Positions 52,382-60,769 of a DNA stretch of 64,000 nucleotides are shown here, piece by piece. Position 1 is the stretch's first letter. The number at the start of each line of letters is the position of its first letter. The notes under the pieces are model-generated. The model had not been told where the DNA came from. It was given only the letters and a program-made list of their open reading frames with translations, and did no database searches. The position numbers and the translations under genes are program-made. The stretch comes from Rhizobium sp. (GTDB taxonomy: Bacteria; Pseudomonadota; Alphaproteobacteria; Rhizobiales; Rhizobiaceae): positions 36,887 through 100,886 of the forward strand of contig PEKW01000004.1 in assembly GCA_002796995.1 (NCBI GenBank). The letters are read 5' to 3'.

Positions 52382-52698
52382 GGCATTCCCCTTCTTGCGC
52401 CTCGCGGCGGTTTCTTAAAAGGGAGGCTGCAGCAAAAGGATTGTGGTGAGGTCAATCAAGACGCTAAGTTTTTATGAATCATCCGTTTTCCAAAGGTAAA
52501 TTGCATTTGAGCGCCGAGCGGGCCCCAGCCGTGCCCGTGGGGGAGCGCTTTGCCGATTGATCCCGATCATTGTTGAAGCGTCCTTTCTCCCGCACCGTGA
52601 CTGCGACCGGAACGCGAGTGGCTCGCCTTGAACGGGCGGACTGTCGGGCCTAGTATGACAAGCAGAGGTCGAATTGCCTCGCAAAAAGGGAGAATGTC
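52382..52698. other. Divergent gap between PilZ and host-attachment genes
   Basis: No gene or strong repeat is seen in these 317 bp. The AT-rich part near 52465-52510 probably holds the PilZ promoter and the segment near 52650-52690 the plus-strand promoter and ribosome site (GGGAG). Confidence 0.4.
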
Positions 52699-53151
52699 AT
52701 GAGCCGTTTCAATATTGGCCACAAATCCTGGGTGATCGTCTGCGACGGTGCAAAGGCGCTCTTCCTGCGCAATGACGGCGATGCCGGCCTCGTCAACCTG
52801 ACCGTCGTCGACCACCAGTCCCAGCCCGACGAGGCGTCCCGTGACCTGGGCTCCGACCGGCCCGGCCGCGTGCACCAGTCCCAGGGCACGGCCCGCAGCG
52901 CCATGGAGGACACCGACTGGCACGAGCAGGCCGAGGGCGACTTCCTGAAGGACGTCGCGAGGAAGGTCGAGAAACTGGTGGAGACGCATGAGATCAAGGC
53001 GATGATCCTGATCGCCCCGCCGAAGGCCCTGGGCCTGCTCCGGGCGGAACTCTCCTCCTTGCCGGAAGGCGTCATCCGCGCCGAGATCGACAAGGACCTG
53101 GTGAAGCTGACCGTCTCCGAGATCGAGAAGCATCTGGCCGCGCTGAAATAG
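52699..53151 (+). CDS. Host-attachment family protein
   Basis: The 150-residue protein matches the family annotated as required for attachment to host cells (Host_attach; related to the release-factor-1-like baeRF fold): HKSWVIVCDGAKALFLRNDG, the DQPGR-like stretch DLGSDRPGRVHQSQGTARSA, and LIAPPKALGLLRAELSS. The name comes from an Agrobacterium attachment mutant; the molecular role is open. GGGAG precedes the ATG. The gene is monocistronic with a good terminator. Confidence 0.88.
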   Translation: MSRFNIGHKSWVIVCDGAKALFLRNDGDAGLVNLTVVDHQSQPDEASRDLGSDRPGRVHQSQGTARSAMEDTDWHEQAEGDFLKDVARKVEKLVETHEIKAMILIAPPKALGLLRAELSSLPEGVIRAEIDKDLVKLTVSEIEKHLAALK

Positions 53152-53166
53152 CCGACAAACGAAAGA

Positions 53167-53196
53167 GGCCTCCGGCGTTCGCGCCGGAGGTCTCTT
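53167..53196. terminator. Bidirectional terminator
   Basis: CCTCCGGCG, tetraloop TTCG and CGCCGGAGG make a nine-bp stem extended by GAG/CTC, followed by TTGTCTGT; lies between convergent genes. Confidence 0.8.
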
Positions 53197-53229
53197 GTCT
53201 GTGTCATCGGCTCTGGCGGTCGGACCGCC

Positions 53230-53577
53230 TCAGAGTTCGAAGGACAGCCGCACGACGTGGTGCAGGAATTCCGCATCGATCAGCATGTTGAAGCCGACGG
53301 TGACCTTTTCCTCTTCGCGGCGGATCAGCGTGCAGCCGATCTCGTCGTGGATGCCGAGGATCTCCAGGAAGAAATTGTTCGGGACGGGCACATGCGGGCT
53401 GACTTCCAGCTCCGCACCGTAGAGCGAAATCGAATGGATCAGGCAGCGCAGGTTGTTCTTGGTGCTGAGATGGCGGCCGACGAAGATAATCTTGCCGGGG
53501 CGATCGATGGTGAACTTCTCGTAGACCCGGTCCTGCGGAATGTTCTGTTTTACGTCCGGTATGACCTGCAGGGGCAT
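53230..53577 (-). CDS. PilZ-domain protein, weak R-motif
   Basis: This 115-residue protein has a PilZ-like barrel: FTIDRPGKIIFVGR, the S-motif-like CLIHSISLYGAELEVSP, and GCTLIRREEEKVTVGF. The RxxxR motif that grips c-di-GMP is reduced to one arginine, so binding may be weak or lost. It lies on the opposite strand to the host-attachment gene. Confidence 0.75.
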   Translation of the reverse strand: MPLQVIPDVKQNIPQDRVYEKFTIDRPGKIIFVGRHLSTKNNLRCLIHSISLYGAELEVSPHVPVPNNFFLEILGIHDEIGCTLIRREEEKVTVGFNMLIDAEFLHHVVRLSFEL

Positions 53578-53916
53578 CGCACCCTCCCCGATATTGTTTT
53601 TAGGGTCCCAATTTAGCGCAACTTCCCTGACGCTTCCTGAACGTTATCGATAAAAATCAAGTCGTGTGCGGCCGCCGGTCGCAGCGTCCTGACCGATGGC
53701 CGCAGCCCGCTACGATGCCCGGTGCGGCCGACTTGACAGGAGCCCTCCGGCTTTCCATATGTGATCCCGGTTAGAGGCGCCGGCCGCCCGCGGGTGATAT
53801 GCCCTTGGTGAAGTCCTCTTGAAACATGGAATGAAACCCTTTTTGCGTGCATGCGCGATGGGGGCAATGCGGGCTCCCTTCGATCTTTTCGCATGCCATG
53901 AGAAAAGAGGTTTGCC
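53578..53916. other. Intergenic gap, 339 bp
   Basis: No gene is supported. A ribosome site (AAAAGAGG) for the next plus-strand gene lies at the right end; otherwise I see nothing. Confidence 0.35.
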
Positions 53917-54357
53917 ATGTCCATGGCCACACTGACGATTGACGAACTGAAATCCCAGGCCCGGCGCCTGCGCGACGCCATGTCCGGCGGCGGCACGCCC
54001 GTCACCCATAGCGCCGCCCTCGAACTGGTGGCGAAGAGCCACGGTGCGCGTGACTGGAACACCATATCGGCGCTCGCCGCCCGCAGCGACAATGCCGAGC
54101 CGGCCCCCGTTGCCGTCGGCGCGATCGTTTCAGGCGAATATCTCGGCCAGCGCTTTCGCGGCAAGGTGCTTTCCCTGTCGCGGCTGTCGCAGAGCAGCTA
54201 CTACGCGATCACGCTGCATTTCGACGAACCGGTCGATGTCGTCACCTTCGACAGCTTCTCGGCCTTTCGCCAGCGCGTCACCGCGACGATCGACGGAAAG
54301 GGCGTTTCGCCCCGGCATACCTCCAACGGTCGGCCGCATCTCGTGCTCGACCTTTGA
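53917..54357 (+). CDS. Glyoxalase-related N-terminal domain protein
   Basis: The first 50 residues (LTIDELKSQARRLRDAMSGG, then HSAALELVAKSHGARDWNTI) match the small helical domain called glyoxalase-related protein. The C-terminal 75 residues form a beta-rich segment (VGAIVSGEYLGQRFRGKVLS, DEPVDVVTFDSFSAFRQRV). Function is unknown. A second Met two codons in is equally possible as start. Confidence 0.72.
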   Translation: MSMATLTIDELKSQARRLRDAMSGGGTPVTHSAALELVAKSHGARDWNTISALAARSDNAEPAPVAVGAIVSGEYLGQRFRGKVLSLSRLSQSSYYAITLHFDEPVDVVTFDSFSAFRQRVTATIDGKGVSPRHTSNGRPHLVLDL

Positions 54358-54551
54358 CCCGTCGCCCGGCCCGGCCGGCACGCTCGATGTGCCGGCCGGG
54401 CCGATCTCTGTCCGGGCGGCGGCGCGGCCTTCGGCAGATAGGTCGTCCAGCTTGACGGGCCGGTATCGGCGCGTTACCCCTTGCCTTCCTTCTCGCGCGG
54501 CCCGAAGCGGCGATCGGCGCGACCTTCCAGAACCGGCATCGGGAGCTTCAC

Positions 54552-55769
54552 GTGACAGGCAGACTGGTCATCATCGGGGCAGGGCAGGCGGCCTTTGCAC
54601 TGGCGGCAAAACTGCGCAGCCTGAAGGACACCCGGCCGATCACCATCCTCGGCGCGGAAGACTGCCTCCCCTACCAGCGCCCGCCGCTGTCGAAGAAATA
54701 CCTGCTCGGCGAGATGAGCTTCGACCGCCTGCTGTTCCGCCCAGAGGCCTGGTACGGCGAAAACGATGTCGAGATTCGCCTGTCGACCCCTGTCGAGGAC
54801 ATCAACCGCGCCGAAAAGACGGTGCGCCTGTTCGACGGCTCGACCATCCTCTATGAAACGCTGGCGATCGCCACCGGCGCGACGCCGCGGCGGCTGCCGG
54901 ACGCGATCGGTGGCGATCTTCAGGGCGTCTACACTGTGCGCGACAAGGCCGATGCCGATCGCCTTGCCGCCGAGATGAAGCCGGGCCGGCGTCTGCTGAT
55001 CATCGGCGGCGGTTACATCGGCCTCGAAGCCGCCGCCGTCGCCCGCCATCTCGGGCTCGAGGTGACGCTGATCGAGATGGCCGACCGCATCCTGGCCCGG
55101 GTCGCGGCGAAGGAAACCGCCGACGCCATGCGCGCCATCCATAGCGGCCACGGCGTCGTGATCCGCGAAAAGACCGGGCTCGGCCGGCTGATCGGCGAAG
55201 GAGGCCGGGTCGTCGCGGCAGAACTGTCGGACGGCTCCCGCGTCGAGGCCGACATCGTGATCGCCGGCATCGGCGTCAATGCCAATGACGGGCTCGCCGC
55301 GCGCGCCGGCATCGAGACCGCCGGCGGCATCGTCGTCGACGCCTTCGGCCTCACCTCCGATCCCTCCGTCTATGCCATGGGCGACTGCGCCGTCTTCGAC
55401 TGGAAGGGCCAGAAGATCCGCCTCGAATCGGTGCAGAACGCCGTCGACCAGGCGGAAGCCGCCGCCGCCGCCATGGCCGGCGGCGTCGAGCCCTATCGGC
55501 CGAAACCGTGGTTCTGGTCCGACCAGTACGACGTCAAGCTGCAGATCGCCGGCTTCAACCTCGGCTATGACGAGACTGTGGTGCGCCCCGGCGGGCGCGA
55601 GGGCAGCCTGTCGATCTGGTACTTCGCCAAGGGCGAATTCATCGCCGTCGATGCGATCAACGATGCCAAGGCCTATGTGACCGGAAAGAAGCTGCTGGAG
55701 ATGGGCCGCACCCCCGACCGCGCGCTGATCGCCGATCCCGGAAGCGAACTGAAGCTCTTGCTGGCATAG
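54552..55769 (+). CDS. Ferredoxin-reductase-type FAD oxidoreductase
   Basis: The 405-residue flavoprotein is of the rhodocoxin/putidaredoxin reductase type: FAD fold GRLVIIGAGQAAFALAAKLR, substrate stretch YQRPPLSKKYLLGEM, NAD fold RLLIIGGGYIGLEAAAVARH, and the FAD end motif VYAMGDCAVFDWKG. It passes electrons from NADH to a 2Fe-2S ferredoxin, for example for a P450 or Rieske oxygenase; no such partner is nearby. Translation starts at GTG with GGGAG upstream. Length is usual. Confidence 0.92.
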   Translation: MTGRLVIIGAGQAAFALAAKLRSLKDTRPITILGAEDCLPYQRPPLSKKYLLGEMSFDRLLFRPEAWYGENDVEIRLSTPVEDINRAEKTVRLFDGSTILYETLAIATGATPRRLPDAIGGDLQGVYTVRDKADADRLAAEMKPGRRLLIIGGGYIGLEAAAVARHLGLEVTLIEMADRILARVAAKETADAMRAIHSGHGVVIREKTGLGRLIGEGGRVVAAELSDGSRVEADIVIAGIGVNANDGLAARAGIETAGGIVVDAFGLTSDPSVYAMGDCAVFDWKGQKIRLESVQNAVDQAEAAAAAMAGGVEPYRPKPWFWSDQYDVKLQIAGFNLGYDETVVRPGGREGSLSIWYFAKGEFIAVDAINDAKAYVTGKKLLEMGRTPDRALIADPGSELKLLLA

Positions 55770-56002
55770 GTTTATTGGAAGGGTTCGATGAGCTGGCGCT
55801 GATGGCCGTCATCATCCGCTCAGGCCTGTCGCTGGAGCACGACCTTCCGGGTTGCACCCGTTTGCACAGCTGTTTTTGCCGCTGTTGGTCTGGACGATCG
55901 GCTTCACCTGCTGTTCCCCCCTAAGGGCTTCTGTCGACCGGAAGCCATCATTTGGAAGCATCCCAACGCATCCGGATTTGTTGGTCCAGCGTGTCTATCA
56001 AC

Positions 56003-56398
56003 TCACAGTCGCCGCCTTCGCCCTGCATAGGCAAGATGAGAAACCACTGCCAACGCCGCGTATTGCCCTGCGGTCGCTGCGACCTCGTGCATCTCGGCTA
56101 GAGCTTTTTCTACCGGCACTTTCCCGCCGTCAATCACTTGGCTTGCCAAATCGGCAATGCGAGCAGCAAGGGGGGACGCTGCGTTGTCGATTCAAGCTGC
56201 CAACAATTCTCGTTGTGAATGCTTCGACAGTCCTTCGCAGGCTGGTGGGCAGATGATCTCGTACAGCACACAAAATTCGGCGTTTGTAGAAATAGAACGT
56301 GCCTCCGCGATAAGGGCGACGGCCTTGGAAGCATCTGAGTATGGGAAATTGCAGTCAATCTTGTCAGAAAATGCCTGCTCTTGATTGGTAATGTCCAT
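56003..56398 (-). pseudogene. Small gene split by one in-frame TGA
   Basis: Reading from the ATG gives about 68 residues (starting MDITNQEQAFSDKIDCNFPY and ending SQRELLAA), then TGA at 56192-56194. The same frame then continues with a protein-like stretch (IDNAASPLAARIADLASQVI, ending VVSHLAYAGRRRRL) for 62 more codons to a second stop. The two halves look like one small helical protein of about 131 residues with a nonsense mutation. Whether TGA is read through cannot be told. No strong ribosome site is seen. It is the last gene in the minus-strand row of immunity-like genes; a plus-strand reading over the same bases looks like noise. Confidence 0.5.
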
Positions 56399-56513
56399 GA
56401 TGGCGCTCAACGTGGAGGAGTGAACTCAACAATCCAGTCCGAGGGCCGCAATTGGCGCACTGCTGCCGTCTCCGTCGCGACGGAACTCTTCTAAACGGCA
56501 CAACGCGTCATGG

Positions 56514-56858
56514 TCAGGGCGCGAGCGGACCAGCGCTTAGGATATCTCCGATTGCCGCGCCGTCTCCTCGCCACCAACTGACATCACACGGTCTTGCCGG
56601 ATCGAACTTGTCAACAGGGACCAGGGTTAGCGCGCACAGGACCGCATGTCCCGCCATGAACTCATCAACGGTTCTATTGGCGTGCCTGATGCTGGCGACC
56701 AAGTTGTGGCATGCCTTCCCGCTCGGCAGCGACACAGGAATGGAGAGCCTCAACGCAAGTGCTCTGCCTTCCACGGCAACGACTGTTCCCTCATCACCTT
56801 TGTCGAACAGTTCGTTTGGGGCAATGAAGATACGATGATTGAGCGAAGCGGGATACAT
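56514..56858 (-). CDS. Orphan protein, 114 aa
   Basis: The product begins MYPASLNHRIFIAPNELFDK and contains a beta-rich core (EGTVVAVEGRALALRLSIPV) and AVLCALTLVPVDKF. It is soluble with no signal peptide. I recognise no family. Its lower GC, small size and position inside the row of immunity-like genes suggest another immunity or accessory gene. The ribosome site is weak (GGACAGAAGACC). Confidence 0.5.
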   Translation of the reverse strand: MYPASLNHRIFIAPNELFDKGDEGTVVAVEGRALALRLSIPVSLPSGKACHNLVASIRHANRTVDEFMAGHAVLCALTLVPVDKFDPARPCDVSWWRGDGAAIGDILSAGPLAP

Positions 56859-57029
56859 GGTCTTCTGTCCACTTTGAGGATGCGCAGAGAAAACTGGTCC
56901 GCCGAAGTGGGCTCCAGACGATCACTAGGCAGACTGCCTTGAGCCCCCCAAAAGAACTGGTCCGGTTCATAACTGGTGTTTCCACGCCAGTTGCCCGACT
57001 GCGAGGAAGAGTGGAGGGGCCATCCGAGT

Positions 57030-57584
57030 TCAGATCATAATGTCCTTACCCACCTCATCCCACGTGCTGAACAGGACATCGAGCCCCTGTTCGTGACGAA
57101 TTCGTATGTCGTCGTCCGTGACCGGAACAGCCAAGGCAAACGTCACCGTCTCGTCGTCAAGCAGGAAGTCATCGGTAAGCGGCTCTAGATCCAGAGAAAC
57201 GCTGCACGGCAGAAAAATGAGGGCGGAAGCCTCCTGGGCCAACAGGGATGGCCATGTGCCATCCAGATCCATCGTCTCGCCGTAAGCAATCCGCCGTCCA
57301 GTCGCACGCTGATAATCCTCCACGTTCGCCAGTATGCGCGCCACCTCGGCGAAACTATTCTCAGCGATGGCCAGGAACACGGAGCTCGTCTTGGTCGGCA
57401 AGTTAAACAATACATTCATGGTGCCAAGATCGGCTATCGCCAAAAATCCATGAATGACGACAAAGTTCTCGCCGTCGACGTCAAGTCTTGATTCAAGATA
57501 CGCAAGATCTCCCTGCATTTTTAGGGCGCTATAGACGTATTTCAAAATCTCCAATTGCCTGTTGTCTAGGCGCAGTTTTCTCAT
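57030..57584 (-). CDS. SUFU-like protein, possible toxin-immunity protein
   Basis: The 184-residue protein looks like the suppressor-of-fused fold used as an immunity domain in bacterial polymorphic toxin systems. The late segment ETVTFALAVPVTDDDIRIRH and EQGLDVLFSTWDEVG follows the family's '--PIT--E---- -- G-- L-- L' ending, and SALIFLPCSVSLDLEPL fits the core strand. GGAAGAAGG directly precedes the ATG; the frame runs 57 codons further upstream without a ribosome site. It lies 246 bp downstream of the DPYW-type small gene on the same strand. Assignment to SUFU is from remembered motif shape, not a search. Confidence 0.55.
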   Translation of the reverse strand: MRKLRLDNRQLEILKYVYSALKMQGDLAYLESRLDVDGENFVVIHGFLAIADLGTMNVLFNLPTKTSSVFLAIAENSFAEVARILANVEDYQRATGRRIAYGETMDLDGTWPSLLAQEASALIFLPCSVSLDLEPLTDDFLLDDETVTFALAVPVTDDDIRIRHEQGLDVLFSTWDEVGKDIMI

Positions 57585-57830
57585 GCCTTCTTCCAAAAGA
57601 AGCCCCCCTGGCCCCTGCCAATGACCCGGACCGCTTGGCACACCGAGATTCCGGATACCCTTTGGCGCATTGCAGGCGTCCAATCCGCTGCCAGGTTCCC
57701 GATGGCAGTCCAATTGTGATCGCTTCAGCCCTTCCTGCGTTCGTCGCGCTGTCATTCCGAGACGAGCCTGCGGCCACTAAAGCCATAGATTGCCAACAAT
57801 AAAATGAGACAACCTTTCAGTCTTGGAAAA

Positions 57831-58220
57831 TTAGCTCGGAGATCTTTCTTCTTCGGCCAGGAAAATGCTCTGCAAATCTCCGTTAAGCGGTTCGTCCCCA
57901 CCGTCGTATGTCAGAAGAAGGTCACCGCTGACATCGTCAATCGAGTTTACGCCGTCGATGATGCCGAGCAAATTCGAAACCGTGTCGATGGATGTTTGTC
58001 TAATTACCTCAAGAAAAATATCTCTTTGATCGTAATTCAAAGATTCAAACAGATTTTTCGCTCTTACCCAATATGGATCTGTTGCGGATGTGGTTGGCGT
58101 ATTTTCAAATAGATCCCGATAGAGGGCTTGATTCTCATCAATTACCGATCTGCGAATTTTCCCGACGAGTTCTTCCGGTGTCACTATTACCTCATCGGGC
58201 AAATGAATCAGGTTAGACAT
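57831..58220 (-). CDS. Small acidic protein, probable immunity protein
   Basis: The 129-residue acidic protein begins MSNLIHLPDEVIVTPEELVG and contains DPYWVRAKNLFESL and EVIRQTSIDTVSNLLGIIDG. I recall related sequences as small, mostly helical accessory proteins, and I infer an immunity role from its setting. Its start codon overlaps by eight bases the stop of an upstream minus-strand reading frame (58213-58392) that looks like the C-terminal end of a toxin. Such overlap is typical of toxin-immunity pairs. The ribosome site (GAGCAAGG) lies inside that frame. Confidence 0.6.
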   Translation of the reverse strand: MSNLIHLPDEVIVTPEELVGKIRRSVIDENQALYRDLFENTPTTSATDPYWVRAKNLFESLNYDQRDIFLEVIRQTSIDTVSNLLGIIDGVNSIDDVSGDLLLTYDGGDEPLNGDLQSIFLAEEERSPS

Positions 58221-58392
58221 CCTTGCTCATCCTGATCAGTTTTTGAAGTTGGTCATGCGAGATATCCCGATAGACGCGATGCGTCCTGCCGTGTGCGGCT
58301 GACGAGATGGACTTCCGGGCGTCGCTGCAGCTCGCGGGTGGCGACCCGCCTGATGCGCGGCCTTCGTATTCGACGAAAGCCGGCTGTAACCG
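58213..58392 (-). pseudogene. Toxin C-terminal remnant (59 codons, no start)
   Basis: Starting right after a TGA, an open frame with no start codon gives AFVEYEGRASGGSPPASCSD, then a basic Ser/Ala stretch and HGRTHRVYRDISHDQLQKL, ending in IRMSKDV. The His/Arg-rich end followed by a short helix is the look of a nuclease-type polymorphic toxin tail. The frame stops inside the start codon region of the next gene. Only 60 bases separate its upstream limit from the chemoreceptor stop, so the body of the toxin is gone. The toxin class is not identified. Confidence 0.5.
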
Positions 58393-58451
58393 TCATCGGA
58401 CGATGCCCCGTCATTCATATTTGCCCGGCACGGCCTACGTCGCGCCTTCAA

Positions 58452-60290
58452 TCAGGCGGCCGCCGTATCCTTGGATGACGACGGCCGCGCCTGGACCTTG
58501 AAGACCGAGACCTTGTTGCTCAGGCGGTCGGCTTCCATGCGGATCGCATGGCTTGCGGCATTGCTCTCCTCGACCATCACCGCATTCTGCTGGGTGAACT
58601 GGTCCATCTGGTTGACGGCGCCGTTGACCTCTTCCAGGCCGTTGGCCTGTTCGACGGCCGAGCTGGCGATTTCAGAAATGAGCCGGGCGATCTCCCCGAC
58701 CTGGCCCACCACCTTGCTCAATGCCTCGCCCGTCTGGTTGACGAGGCTCGCGCCCAGGGCCACCTGCTCGTTCGAGCCGGAGATCAGCTGGCGGATCTCC
58801 CGGGCGGCGTCGGCGGCACGCTGGGCGAGCGCCCGCACCTCCTGCGCCACCACGGCGAATCCGCGTCCCGATTCGCCCGCCCGCGCCGCCTCGACGCCGG
58901 CATTGAGGGCGAGCAGATTGGTCTGGAAGGCGATCTCGTCGATGACGCTGATGATCTGTTCCATCTGGCGGGCCGAGGCCTCGATGCGCTCCATCGCGGT
59001 GACCGCCTGGCTCATGGTCCGGCCGCTCTTTTCCACATCGGCATGGGTGTTCCTGACCGTTTCCCTGGCCTTGCTGGCGCCGGTCGAGGTTGCCTGCACC
59101 GTCGCGGTGATCTCGTTCAGCGCGGCGGCGGTCTCTTCGAGGCTGGCCGCCTGCTGTTCGGTGCGATGGGCCAGCTGGTCGGCGGCGCTGCTGATGCCGT
59201 TAGATCCCTCGCGCAGGCTGCTGACGCCGCCGGAAATATCGGCGATGGCGTCGTGCAGTCGTTTCAAGGCGCCATTGTAGTTCACCCGCAGCGATTCGTA
59301 GTCGGGCGGGAAGGGCGCGGCGATCGGGCGGGTGAGGTCGCCCTGAGCCAACTGCTCGAGCGCGGCAGAGAGGTCCTCCACCACCCGGCGCTGCTCGGCG
59401 GCCTGCGCCTGGCGTCGCGCTTCGTGCTGACGGCGCAGATCCTCCGCCTCCTGGCGCTGGACGATCGCCGCCCGCGCCATCTCGCCCTGCGTCCTGGCGG
59501 ACCGCTCGAGCGCGGCGAGTGCCCGGCTGATCGCTCTGGCGTCGCCGGCGCCGCCTGTCTCGCCTTCGCCTTCCCCGTGGCGGGCGGCGAACTCGGCTTT
59601 GCGCAGGCCGACATAGAGGATGCCGACCACCTGGCCGTCGCTGAGGATCGGCTCGTAGATCGTATAATAGGCCTCGCCGAGGATCTCGGCCTCGCCGCGA
59701 AAGGCCTTGCCCTGGCGAAGCACCGTCTCGATCACCGTTTCGGCGGTGAGACGCGTGCCGACGGCCCGACTGCCGTCCGGCTTGGTCACATTCGTGGCGA
59801 TCCGCAGATCGCCGAGGAAAATGGTGGCCGTGCCGCCGGCCTTTTCACGCACGGCGTCGACGATGGCGACGTCGTCGTTGATGCGCGTGTCGCCGTAATA
59901 GAGCGCGCCCTCGCGCACCTGGGGATCGCCGCGCTGGCGAAGCTCGGTCTGCAGGATCTGCAGATTGTTGTCGAGGCTGTGCTGGGCGAGCGCCAGCATT
60001 TCCATCTCGGTGGCCCGGGCCGCGGTTTCGGCCAGGGTCGCTGCAATGCCGTCCAGCGACGCCGCGCCGCCGCCGATAACCCGTCTGGCCGGCGACACGA
60101 ATGCTGCTGCGGCAAGAAGGACGGCAATGGCCACGGCCGCGTGCCCGGCCGGCGCGGACAGTCCCAGCCGTTCGGCAAGGGGCGGAACGGTCGCCCACAG
60201 GACGGCGCCGAGAAAGAACGCTGCCGCAAGCATCAGCGTCGGCGCGACGGCCGAAAGGCGTGGCCCGCCCCGGCCCTTCAAGATCCTCAT
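58452..60290 (-). CDS. Methyl-accepting chemotaxis protein with Cache domain
   Basis: The 612-residue receptor has two N-terminal helices (about residues 13-36, APTLMLAAAFFLGAVLWATV, and 50-69, HAAVAIAVLLAAAAFVSP) separated by only a short loop. A Cache-type sensor follows (about 75-270, with NLQILQTELRQRGDPQVREG and GEAYYTIYEPILSDGQVVGI), then a HAMP-like linker and a full MA domain with tip EIAFQTNLLALNAGVEAARA and [16 protein letters not shown]. No helix follows the Cache domain, so it should face the cytoplasm. No CheR pentapeptide is at the end. GGGGGAG precedes the chosen ATG; another is 17 codons upstream. Confidence 0.88.
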   Translation of the reverse strand: MRILKGRGGPRLSAVAPTLMLAAAFFLGAVLWATVPPLAERLGLSAPAGHAAVAIAVLLAAAAFVSPARRVIGGGAASLDGIAATLAETAARATEMEMLALAQHSLDNNLQILQTELRQRGDPQVREGALYYGDTRINDDVAIVDAVREKAGGTATIFLGDLRIATNVTKPDGSRAVGTRLTAETVIETVLRQGKAFRGEAEILGEAYYTIYEPILSDGQVVGILYVGLRKAEFAARHGEGEGETGGAGDARAISRALAALERSARTQGEMARAAIVQRQEAEDLRRQHEARRQAQAAEQRRVVEDLSAALEQLAQGDLTRPIAAPFPPDYESLRVNYNGALKRLHDAIADISGGVSSLREGSNGISSAADQLAHRTEQQAASLEETAAALNEITATVQATSTGASKARETVRNTHADVEKSGRTMSQAVTAMERIEASARQMEQIISVIDEIAFQTNLLALNAGVEAARAGESGRGFAVVAQEVRALAQRAADAAREIRQLISGSNEQVALGASLVNQTGEALSKVVGQVGEIARLISEIASSAVEQANGLEEVNGAVNQMDQFTQQNAVMVEESNAASHAIRMEADRLSNKVSVFKVQARPSSSKDTAAA

Positions 60291-60769
60291 GCCACTCCCC
60301 CGTGACAAACCGGCGCGACGAACCATCCCTCCCGGACACAAGTGCCCGCCGCACGGATTTCAGTCATCATGATTAAGCGGAAAGCAGCGCGCCGGCCTAC
60401 CGATCCTTTCGTCGCGGTTTGAGGCCTTTTGGAGCGTTGCGGGGCCCATAACGCTAGGCGGCACGACGATTCTGGAGAGGAGCGCAGGCTCACGGCAGGG
60501 CAAAGGCGGCCGATGCGGCCGGCAGCCCGAATCATTTCCGGGTTTGGGAATGGGGATCGGACGCGCGGGCTCGGAATTGGACGCAATGGTCACGGGTCGC
60601 CGAGGAAGGCCGGATGCCGCGTGAGGTATTGGCCCGGCTGCCGGCTGGCTTCTGAGGGCCGTTCGCTAGATGCGAAAACACGTCGGCCCCCGAAACGGGG
60701 GCCGGCGTGTTGGGAGAGGATGGCGGGCCGCAGGACTGTTGGCTGCGGATGGCAGGGTAGATCCCGGCA
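60291..60769. other. Gap between chemoreceptor and recombinase, 479 bp
   Basis: I see no gene here. Its right part holds the recombinase terminator. No tRNA, direct repeat or attachment site was recognised. Confidence 0.4.
60677..60711 (-). terminator. Rho-independent terminator of the recombinase gene
   Basis: A 16-bp stem (AACACGTCGGCCCCCG with CGGGGGCCGGCGTGTT, one G-T pair) and loop AAA is followed on the minus strand by TTTTCGC. Confidence 0.85.

Noticed and set aside
56646..56942. Plus-strand frame opposite the 114-residue orphan gene
   Set aside because: The minus-strand reading has a more natural protein composition and lies in line with its neighbours.
57585..57755. In-frame extension of the SUFU-like gene by 57 codons
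   Set aside because: The added residues are unlike the family and the internal ATG has a strong ribosome site. A toxin remnant was considered here too, but none of the three frames looked convincing.
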